Below are positions 1 to 5,092 of a DNA stretch of 7,100 bases, piece after piece; position 1 is the first letter of the stretch, and each line of letters opens with the position of its first letter. A program made the translations under genes and the position numbers. The DNA is taken from positions 1-7,100 of the forward strand of contig JAIDTS010000560.1 in NCBI GenBank assembly GCA_029060585.1. The letters are read 5' to 3'. The DNA is from Muribaculaceae bacterium (lineage in GTDB: Bacteria; Bacteroidota; Bacteroidia; Bacteroidales; Muribaculaceae). The notes beneath the pieces are model-generated. The model was not told the DNA's origin. It saw nothing but the letters and a program-made list of their open reading frames with translations, and ran no database searches.

Positions 1-281
1 ACATATGCGTTAGCCAGTCCCATAATGGCGAATGTAATCGCCATCGATATTCTATACTCATCGCTTATCGATGGCATGAAGAAAAAGAATGGCGTTAATA
101 TAATTGTGCCAAGAATTGACATATCGCATCCTTTCCCATAGCCATCCCGTAGTCTGTCGAGCGATGTTTTCATCTTATTCAGGTTGTCAGGATCGCCTGG
201 CGATGTCTCCATACCAAGTGCTTTTCCCATTTCTATCCAAGCCTTTCTCATCTGCTCGATATCCATATTGTTTGAATTCAT
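1..281 (-). CDS. Small membrane protein coupled to the ECF sigma factor; candidate anti-sigma or membrane regulator (partial, C-terminus outside window)
   Basis: The reading frame is open from an ATG at 281 to the window edge, giving 93 complete codons and no stop. The start is well fixed: the ATG shares the bases ATGA with the stop of the sigma gene, and a full AGGAGG lies 7 bases before it. The N-terminal 50 or so residues are polar and charged, beginning MNSNNMDIEQMRKAWIEMGK. Residues about 54-71 (MSILGTIILTPFFFFMPS) form one hydrophobic segment, and residues from about 79 (SMAITFAIMGLANAYV) start a second. A short cytoplasmic head followed by membrane helices, translated directly after an ECF sigma factor, is the usual arrangement of a membrane-bound regulator in Bacteroidota. 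No zinc-binding anti-sigma motif (HxxxCxxC) is visible in the part present. The anti-sigma role is therefore inferred from context; a plain hypothetical membrane protein is the alternative. Confidence 0.8.
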   Translation of the reverse strand, partial: MNSNNMDIEQMRKAWIEMGKALGMETSPGDPDNLNKMKTSLDRLRDGYGKGCDMSILGTIILTPFFFFMPSISDEYRISMAITFAIMGLANAY

Positions 282-889
282 ATCAGCTCCTCCTTTTGAT
301 ATTCCTTAGTGATTTTTTCTTTAATTCTTCTTATCTTCGTCGCTATGGTATTCCGGTTAAGACCCATAGCCGCTCCGATCTCATCATAGCTCAACTCGTC
401 GAGCCACATCATTATGACCGCTTTATCTTCCTGATCAAGCATATTTATTACTCTATGCAGCTGTTCGATTTCCTCTTTGTGGGAATCGTCACTTTCAATC
501 AATCCGTAAAGACCGTCAAGGGATTCGTGTCGATGCCGGGATTGTCTACGGATTGTAGACAGGCACGAATTGACTGTCACCCGGTATATCCATGTTCTCG
601 AAGAAGATTCTCCTCGAAAATCATGCATCCCTCTCCAGATATTTATCAATGCGTCTTGACGGAGATCTTCAAATTCCGCAACTGAACATGCATAAGAAAA
701 GCAAATCCTCGATATGGTGGCATTCTCTATTGCGATCAACTCCTTGAATTCGCGTTCGAGTTCATAAGTCTTATATGCTCCCTCATCTTCGGATAATGCG
801 GCAAATCGCATCAGCCGGTTCCAGAGAAACTGTATTCGCAGTTCCGGAGGGATGGTTATCGGAGGAAATATCGGAATGGTCGATGTCAT
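278..889 (-). CDS. ECF-type RNA polymerase sigma factor (sigma-70 family)
   Basis: This 203-residue protein would direct RNA polymerase to an alternative promoter set. Region 2 spans about residues 51-119, including FEDLRQDALINIW (73-85), the core-binding part, and RTWIYRVTVNSCLSTIRR (98-115), the -10 recognition helix. A linker follows, then region 4 at about 139-197, with the helix-turn-helix YDEIGAAMGLNRNTIATKIR (168-187) that reads the -35 element. Only regions 2 and 4 are present, as in ECF factors. About 45 residues precede region 2, more than usual, so the start is uncertain. ATG at 889 is chosen because the frame is open from there and an ECF-like promoter sits just upstream. ATG at 811 (residue 27) is the only other in-frame ATG before region 2, and its ribosome site is also weak. 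The gene overlaps the downstream membrane protein gene by 4 bases. Its regulon cannot be read from the sequence. Confidence 0.93.
   Translation of the reverse strand: MTSTIPIFPPITIPPELRIQFLWNRLMRFAALSEDEGAYKTYELEREFKELIAIENATISRICFSYACSVAEFEDLRQDALINIWRGMHDFRGESSSRTWIYRVTVNSCLSTIRRQSRHRHESLDGLYGLIESDDSHKEEIEQLHRVINMLDQEDKAVIMMWLDELSYDEIGAAMGLNRNTIATKIRRIKEKITKEYQKEELI
289..294 (-). promoter_or_regulatory. Strong Shine-Dalgarno site inside the sigma gene end
   Basis: On the minus strand the bases AGGAGG lie 7 bases before the ATG at 281, within the last codons of the sigma factor gene (Lys-Glu-Glu-Leu-Ile). A perfect Shine-Dalgarno core is unusual in Bacteroidota, which mostly use A-rich leaders. 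It supports independent or coupled translation of the membrane protein and fixes its start. Confidence 0.75.
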
Positions 890-908
890 TTTAGGAATTG
901 TTTTTCCT

Positions 909-939
909 GTTAGACTCCCCTATTGTGAAAATAGTTTCA
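909..939 (-). promoter_or_regulatory. Candidate ECF-type promoter of the sigma gene (probable autoregulation)
   Basis: On the minus strand, TGAAACT (939-933) and GTCTAAC (915-909) are separated by 17 bases. This resembles the general ECF pattern of an AAC-containing -35 and a GTCTA-type -10. Transcription would start near 903 and leave a leader of roughly 14 bases before the ATG at 889. The -35 is embedded in a small palindrome, TGAAA-4-TTTCA (926-939), which could be chance or an operator. ECF genes often transcribe themselves. That this one does so is inference from the promoter shape. Confidence 0.5.
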
Positions 940-967
940 AAAAAACATAAAAAATTGCATCCTCTCC

Positions 968-995
968 TAATCACAAATAAAAATCGTCGTGATTA
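968..995. repeat. Perfect 7-bp inverted repeat, candidate operator between divergent promoters
   Basis: TAATCAC at 968-974 is matched by GTGATTA at 989-995, with a 14-base spacer. The arm centres are 21 bases apart, about two turns of DNA, which would suit a dimeric regulator on one face. The right arm touches the proposed -33 element of the upp promoter. No U-tract follows on either strand, so it does not look like a terminator. The binding factor, if any, is unknown. Confidence 0.4.
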
Positions 996-1027
996 TTTCA
1001 TTTTCTCAATTTAAAGTGTTAAATTTG
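996..1027 (+). promoter_or_regulatory. Candidate housekeeping promoter of the upp operon
   Basis: TAAATTTG at 1020-1027 matches the Bacteroidota -7 consensus TAnnTTTG exactly. TTTC at 996-999 lies 20 bases upstream, close to the expected -33 TTTG. Transcription would start around 1033, giving a short A-rich leader before the ATG at 1049. Confidence 0.6.
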
Positions 1028-1048
1028 TAGACGCTAAAATATAGACAT

Positions 1049-1714
1049 ATGGAAGTTGTAAATTTTGCCGACACCCCGTCGGTAATGAGCAGATATATGC
1101 GGGAGCTCCGCGACATAAACATTCAGGGCGACCGCATGCGTTTCCGCGCCAATATCGACCGTATCGGCCAGATTATGGCCTACGAGATTTCCAAGCGCAT
1201 CGCCTATGAAGACGTGCGCATCCAGACTCCTCTGGCGGAGTGCATATGCAAGGAACCCGCAGAGAAAGTAGTCATCGCCACTATCCTGAGGGCCGGATTG
1301 CCGTTCCATCACGGTTTCCTGCAGATTTTCGACAACGCCGAGAACGCATTCGTCAGCGCCTACCGGAAGTATCACGAGAATGGCGATACTTTCGATGTGC
1401 TTGTAGAATACATGGCAGCACCGTCGATCGAGGGAAAGACCCTTATCCTCGTAGATCCGATGCTCGCAACCGGAACTTCTATGGAACTCGGCTACCGTGC
1501 CCTCCTTCGCAAGGGGCATCCCGCGAAGGTTCATGTAGCATCCGTGATAGCATCTCAGCGTGCCGTAGACTTCATCAGGGAGCGTTTTCCGGAAGAGAAG
1601 ACCACAGTATGGTGTGCAGCCATCGATCCGGAGGTAAACGCCCATAGTTATATAGTGCCCGGTCTCGGCGACGCCGGCGACCTTGCGTACGGAGAGAAGG
1701 AAGACAACGCATGA
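1049..1714 (+). CDS. upp: Uracil phosphoribosyltransferase
   Basis: This cytoplasmic enzyme converts uracil and PRPP to UMP and pyrophosphate (pyrimidine salvage). The 221 residues fit the family length of about 210-220. Recognisable parts are ILRAGLP (79-85), the PRPP loop LVDPMLATGTS (134-144) and the C-terminal uracil-binding segment YIVPGLGDAGDLAYG (201-215). Many homologues have GDAGDR where this one has GDAGDL; from memory the leucine form occurs in Bacteroidota enzymes, so I do not read it as loss of function. The start at 1049 follows an A-rich leader and a good promoter match. The first residues, MEVVNFADTPSVMSRYMREL, look like the normal N-terminus. The gene ends in a 4-base ATGA overlap with recF, so the two are probably translationally coupled. 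Confidence 0.96.
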   Translation: MEVVNFADTPSVMSRYMRELRDINIQGDRMRFRANIDRIGQIMAYEISKRIAYEDVRIQTPLAECICKEPAEKVVIATILRAGLPFHHGFLQIFDNAENAFVSAYRKYHENGDTFDVLVEYMAAPSIEGKTLILVDPMLATGTSMELGYRALLRKGHPAKVHVASVIASQRAVDFIRERFPEEKTTVWCAAIDPEVNAHSYIVPGLGDAGDLAYGEKEDNA

Positions 1715-2814
1715 AGGTTGAGAAACTCGATATCGTAAACTTCAAGAACATTGAAGAGGCCTCCCTGGAGTTTTCCGGCGGAGTAAACTGCCTTCTCGGC
1801 ATGAACGGCATGGGAAAGAGCAACCTGCTCGAGGCCATTCATTTCCTATGCCTCGCCCGCCCCATGCAGTCGCTCCCCGAATCGGCACTCCCGCGTCATG
1901 GATCGGAGATGATGATGGTCAAGGGCAACTTCGTGATGGACTCCGGCACCAACGAACAGGTCAGCTGCGGAATCGTGAAGGGAAAGGGAAAGACCCTCAA
2001 ATGCAACGGCAAGGAATATCAGCGCATATCCGAACATATCGGGCGTTTCCCGATAGTGACGGTGACTCCCGCCGACCATGCAATTGTCAGCGGATCCGCT
2101 GAGGAGCGCCGCAAACTCATGGACATGGTCATATCCCAGGCCGACAAGACATATCTGTCGCATCTCATACGCTATAGCCGAAGCATCGACAGCCGCAACC
2201 GAATGCTCCGCGCCGGAGTGAAAGACAGGCTGCTCTACGAGTCGGTGGAGTCGGCTATGGAGGAGTCTGCCGCCGTGATCCACTCCACCCGCAAGGCATG
2301 GGTGGAGGAGATACTCCCTGCGTTCCGCTCCCGCTACAGCGAGATATCAGGCGACGCCGAGAAAGCCTCCATCAGATATTCGAGTGTGCTCAACGACCAG
2401 ACCCTCCGCGATGTGCTTGACAGCACAAGAGCCAAAGACCAGGTGCTCGGATACACCTCCAAGGGAGTTCACCGCGACGACCTTCTGACCGGACTCGGAG
2501 ACTACTCCATGCGCCGTCTCGGAAGCCAGGGACAGGTGAAGACTTTCACGATAGCCCTTCGCCTTGCCATCTTCTCCTATCTGAGAAAGGTGTCGGGACT
2601 TACTCCAATCCTGATGCTCGACGACATCTTCGACAAACTCGACTCAAGCCGCGTAGGACGCATCATGGAGATGGTTAGCGGCGACGATGGTTTCGGCCAG
2701 ATTTTCATCACCGACACCAACCGCGAGCATCTCGACGAGATCCTCGGTGCAATTCATGGCGAAAGCAAGCTGTTTACGGTGACAGATGGTGAGTTCGACG
2801 TAATTGATCATTGA
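1711..2814 (+). CDS. recF: DNA replication and repair protein RecF
   Basis: RecF is an SMC/ABC-like ATPase. With RecO and RecR it helps load RecA at single-strand gaps and stalled forks. The 367 residues match the family. Residues 1-40 carry the typical start KLDIVNFKNIEEASLEF and a Walker A, GMNGMGKS (30-37), followed by NLLEAIHFL. The signature region is GSQGQVKTFTIALRLA (271-286), the Walker B is PILMLDDIF (299-307), followed by the D-loop residues DKLD (308-311), and ITDTN (333-337) follows as in other RecF proteins. The segment TPADHAIVSGSAEERRKLMD (119-138) is also characteristic. The start overlaps the upp stop by 4 bases. A DUF721 gene follows after 21 bases, an arrangement shared with recF loci of other bacterial phyla. 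Confidence 0.96.
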   Translation: MKVEKLDIVNFKNIEEASLEFSGGVNCLLGMNGMGKSNLLEAIHFLCLARPMQSLPESALPRHGSEMMMVKGNFVMDSGTNEQVSCGIVKGKGKTLKCNGKEYQRISEHIGRFPIVTVTPADHAIVSGSAEERRKLMDMVISQADKTYLSHLIRYSRSIDSRNRMLRAGVKDRLLYESVESAMEESAAVIHSTRKAWVEEILPAFRSRYSEISGDAEKASIRYSSVLNDQTLRDVLDSTRAKDQVLGYTSKGVHRDDLLTGLGDYSMRRLGSQGQVKTFTIALRLAIFSYLRKVSGLTPILMLDDIFDKLDSSRVGRIMEMVSGDDGFGQIFITDTNREHLDEILGAIHGESKLFTVTDGEFDVIDH

Positions 2815-2835
2815 CGATTAATCATAGGTGAAAAG

Positions 2836-3129
2836 ATGGAACGTAGAGACGCTGTGACGGTGGGAGATGTGCTCCGCGAATGCCTGGAGAAGAGCAGCAT
2901 GCAGGGGCGACTTGACGAGGTTCGCGCCTGTGAGGCTTTCCCTCTCGTAGTTGGGAGTCATATTGCGTCCATGTGTGGACGTCCCTGGATGAAAAACGGC
3001 GTTATGACCATCGGCACCTCCAATGCGGCCCTGCGTTCGGAACTCAATATGAGCCGCGGACGCATCGTGAAGGGAATCAACGAAATAATGGGTAAGGATG
3101 TGGTGAAGGAATTATTGTTCAGAAACTGA
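2836..3129 (+). CDS. DUF721 family protein (DciA-like, candidate helicase-loading factor)
   Basis: A 97-residue protein with the DUF721 layout: an N-terminal helix (VGDVLRECLEKS, 9-20), the stretch ACEAFPLVVGSHIASMCGRP (31-50), a strand NGVMTIGTSN (54-63), ALRSELNMSRGRIVKGINEI (65-84) and a terminal VVKELLFRN. Family members usually have Trp in the 'aW-x-x-vvG' core; here it is Phe35. DciA proteins of this family assist the replicative helicase DnaB in bacteria that lack DnaC/DnaI loaders. Whether this short member does so is inferred from family and from its place directly after recF. Confidence is high for the family and moderate for the role. Confidence 0.85.
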   Translation: MERRDAVTVGDVLRECLEKSSMQGRLDEVRACEAFPLVVGSHIASMCGRPWMKNGVMTIGTSNAALRSELNMSRGRIVKGINEIMGKDVVKELLFRN

Positions 3130-3143
3130 AGGAAGAATTGACA

Positions 3144-3587
3144 ATGAGTGAGAAAAACGAAACGCTGGAGCATCTCGACGCGGAAAGATTCCGCCACGCG
3201 GTGCCTCTTCAGCTTAGATTCAACGATATAGACGTGCTCGGCCACGTCAACAACAACGCGCAGCTCGCCCTCTTCGACGTCGGCAAGACGGAGTTCTACA
3301 ATGCGCTGCGCGGCCAGCTGGCCGACTGGAGCCGGGTGGAGGCGGTAATCGTCAACATCAACTGCACCTTTATGGAGCAGATACATTTCACCGATCCGAT
3401 GGAAGTGCGGACCCGTGTAAAAAGAATAGGGGATAAGAGCTTCACGCTTCAGCAGATCCTCCGCAATACGGCGACCGGACAGATCTGCTCTATGTGCGAG
3501 TCTGTGATGGTCAGCGTCGACTATGCCTCGAAGGCATCCAAGCCTATACCGGAAAATATCGCCGAGGGCTTGCGGAAATGGCTATGA
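3144..3587 (+). CDS. Acyl-CoA thioesterase, hot-dog fold (4HBT/YbgC-FadM type)
   Basis: This 147-residue cytoplasmic enzyme probably hydrolyses a fatty acyl or hydroxyacyl thioester (CoA or ACP); the substrate is not readable. The family motif RFNDIDVLGHVNN spans residues 25-37. By comparison with 4-hydroxybenzoyl-CoA thioesterase, Asp30 aligns with the catalytic aspartate. The central helix NAQLALFDVGKTEFYNAL follows at 38-55. The strands around 66-78 (VEAVIVNINCTFM) and 85-124 fit the hot-dog fold. The ATG at 3144 is preferred because GGAAG lies about 8 bases upstream. A TTG two codons earlier (3138) would extend the frame but is poorly placed. The gene follows the DUF721 gene by 14 bases and is probably the last of the upp-recF unit. 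Confidence 0.88.
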   Translation: MSEKNETLEHLDAERFRHAVPLQLRFNDIDVLGHVNNNAQLALFDVGKTEFYNALRGQLADWSRVEAVIVNINCTFMEQIHFTDPMEVRTRVKRIGDKSFTLQQILRNTATGQICSMCESVMVSVDYASKASKPIPENIAEGLRKWL

Positions 3588-3744
3588 TTGATACCTTTCT
3601 CCTTTCAGATTGTTATAACTATATATACGATGTCAAATCATTATGCGTTCGTTTGCTCACGCAAGGAGATTCGGGGCTTTTAACCACTTAACCCTGTAAC
3701 CCCTAACCCTTAAGCGAGCCCGCGAAGCTTAAATTTAATATAAA
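3588..3744. other. Intergenic region between the two plus-strand gene runs
   Basis: I find no gene here. It holds an AT-rich stretch (3607-3628), a weak hairpin (TGCGT 3644-3648 with ACGCA 3659-3663) without a U-tract, and a TAACCC-type array (3681-3710). An A/T-rich leader ends at the next ATG. TAAATTTA at 3730-3737 resembles a -7 box but is too close to the start and has no -33 partner. The promoter of the next operon must lie here or further upstream, but I cannot point to it. Confidence 0.6.
3681..3710. repeat. Degenerate 7-8-base tandem array of TAACCC type
   Basis: Four units start at 3681, 3689, 3697 and 3704: TAACCACT, TAACCCTG, TAACCCC and TAACCCT, followed by TAAG. The units are imperfect and total about 30 bases. 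Function is unknown; it may be a simple-sequence tract or a protein-binding site. Confidence 0.55.
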
Positions 3745-4569
3745 ATGAATCAGATAGATGTCCATATCCGGATGGAGGCCTTCGGCAAGGAAAGCCCGGA
3801 GGCTGAGGTGCTCGCCAATGTAGTGGCCGCCCGTCTGGAGATTAGCCGGCTGATAGAGGCCGAGAAATATATGGAGGCGCTTGAACGCACCATAAGCGCC
3901 CTGCAGCGCCTCAAAGACTTTTCCGACCATGAGAACGAGGAGTTCAAGGCGCTCCTCGTGGCCCTTATTTTCGATCTTGCGGAGATACACTACGAACTCA
4001 AGGATTTCAAGCGTAGTGAGAAGGAGCTTGACGCTCTTTTTAAGGTGCTCGACCCACTGGTGGCGAAAAATCCCGATCGATTCGGACGTCTCCATATACT
4101 TGCTATGGAACTTTCTACCCGCATACTTCGCTCCAAAAAGAAGACAATCGACATGCTTGCCCGCCAGCAGATGCACGTCGACGCCCTTACCGAGAAAGTG
4201 AATGCCGGCATCAACAGTGCCACCGACCGTCTGGTCGATTCTCTCTGCAACGTAGGGCGTCTGCTTGCGTCATCGGGCGACTACCGCGAGGCCATGAAGT
4301 TCTTCTCGGAGGCCATTCGCATCTCGAAGAAGCGTACCGGCAAGGTGAATAAGAAGGAGATTAAGATGACTGCGGAAATGGCAGAAATCATGATTCGCGT
4401 CAAGTCGATGCGTCCCCGTGCGGAGCGTCTGCTCGATGCCGTGTTGCCTCATGCCATCGCGCAGGGAGAGGCCGAGCTCGAGCAGGAGATCCACACTCTG
4501 AAGGAGATGATTAAGCTGCAGGAGGGCATGAAGGTGTCCTGGCTCGGTGCGTTCCGCAATAAAAAGTAA
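3745..4569 (+). CDS. Helical, tetratricopeptide-like protein of unknown function
   Basis: The 274-residue product is almost wholly alpha-helical by composition and has no signal peptide or membrane segment, so it is probably cytoplasmic. TPR-like units are visible: about 26-58 (VAARLEISRLIEAEKYMEALERTISAL is the core pattern), about 68-100 (LLVALIFDLAEIHYELKDF followed by KRSEKELDALF) and the clearest at about 158-193 (LVDSLCNVGRLLASSGDYRE then AMKFFSEAIRIS). The C-terminal third (about 200-265) is charged helix. A TPR gene just before ribH is, from memory, common in Bacteroidales. It may act as a scaffold, but no partner can be named. The ATG at 3745 follows an A/T-rich leader. It precedes ribH by 5 bases. 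Confidence 0.85.
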   Translation: MNQIDVHIRMEAFGKESPEAEVLANVVAARLEISRLIEAEKYMEALERTISALQRLKDFSDHENEEFKALLVALIFDLAEIHYELKDFKRSEKELDALFKVLDPLVAKNPDRFGRLHILAMELSTRILRSKKKTIDMLARQQMHVDALTEKVNAGINSATDRLVDSLCNVGRLLASSGDYREAMKFFSEAIRISKKRTGKVNKKEIKMTAEMAEIMIRVKSMRPRAERLLDAVLPHAIAQGEAELEQEIHTLKEMIKLQEGMKVSWLGAFRNKK

Positions 4570-4574
4570 ACGCC

Positions 4575-5066
4575 ATGTCTACGATACTGAATACAGAAGG
4601 ATCACTTCTTGAGATTCCTGAAATACGTGAGAAGGAGAAGTTCCGCGTGGCTATTGTGACCGCCGACTGGAACAGCCAGGTCAACGACCGGCTGCTCGCA
4701 GGAGCGCTTGAGGTGTTTGAGAAAGCCGGACTCAATGAATCGATGGTAGAGCAATACCGTGTGCCTGGAGCCGTGGAGCTCGTCTATGCTGCAGCGCGCA
4801 TAATGAAGAGCCCGAAGAAGTATAACGCCATCGTAGCCATCGGCACGGTGATACGCGGCGACACTCCCCATTTCGACTATGTCTGCTCGCAGGCTGCCGA
4901 CGGCATCTGCCGTCTCAACTGCCAGGGAGATGTCCCGGTCATTTTCGGCGTCCTTACTGTCAATAATCTTCAGGAGGCGCTCGACCGTGCCGGCGGAAAG
5001 CTTGGCAACAAGGGTGCAGAGGCTGCCGTAGCCGCCCTCCGTATGGGCAGCTTCCTCAGATTGTAA
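4575..5066 (+). CDS. ribH: 6,7-dimethyl-8-ribityllumazine synthase
   Basis: This is the penultimate riboflavin step: it condenses 5-amino-6-ribitylamino-uracil with 3,4-dihydroxy-2-butanone 4-phosphate. The 163 residues match the family. Substrate-site motifs are the WN pair (32-33), VPGAVEL (63-69), GTVIRGDTPHFDYV (90-103; His99 aligns with the catalytic histidine), FGVLTVNN (124-131) and GGKLGNKGAEAA (140-151). The first 20 or so residues are a polar extension before the first strand FRVAIVTADWN. Products of this family assemble into pentamers or 60-mers; which form applies here is not visible. It lies 5 bases after the TPR-like gene. No other rib gene or FMN riboswitch is seen in the window. 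Confidence 0.96.
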   Translation: MSTILNTEGSLLEIPEIREKEKFRVAIVTADWNSQVNDRLLAGALEVFEKAGLNESMVEQYRVPGAVELVYAAARIMKSPKKYNAIVAIGTVIRGDTPHFDYVCSQAADGICRLNCQGDVPVIFGVLTVNNLQEALDRAGGKLGNKGAEAAVAALRMGSFLRL

Positions 5067-5092
5067 AATCATTTAATCCAATATTCAAACCG

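Noticed and set aside
104..685. 193-codon open frame on the plus strand opposite the sigma gene
   Set aside because: It is antisense to a clear ECF sigma factor and its product is rich in Ser, Phe, Tyr and Cys with no family resemblance; a shadow frame.
1034..1645. 203-codon minus-strand frame opposite upp
   Set aside because: upp is unambiguous. The antisense frame arises from its codon bias and has no recognisable domain.
3138..3143. TTG start two codons upstream of the thioesterase ATG
   Set aside because: The ATG at 3144 is better spaced from GGAAG at 3131-3135, and TTG starts are rarer.
3644..3664. Hairpin after the thioesterase gene as a terminator
   Set aside because: The stem is only 5 bp with a 10-base loop (or 4 bp with a 4-base loop) and no U-tract follows.
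3730..3737. TAAATTTA as the promoter -7 box of the TPR-like gene
   Set aside because: The last base differs from TAnnTTTG, there is no TTTG about 20 bases upstream, and transcription would start at the ATG itself.
4602..5072. 156-codon minus-strand frame opposite ribH
   Set aside because: ribH motifs are all intact on the plus strand; the antisense product resembles nothing.
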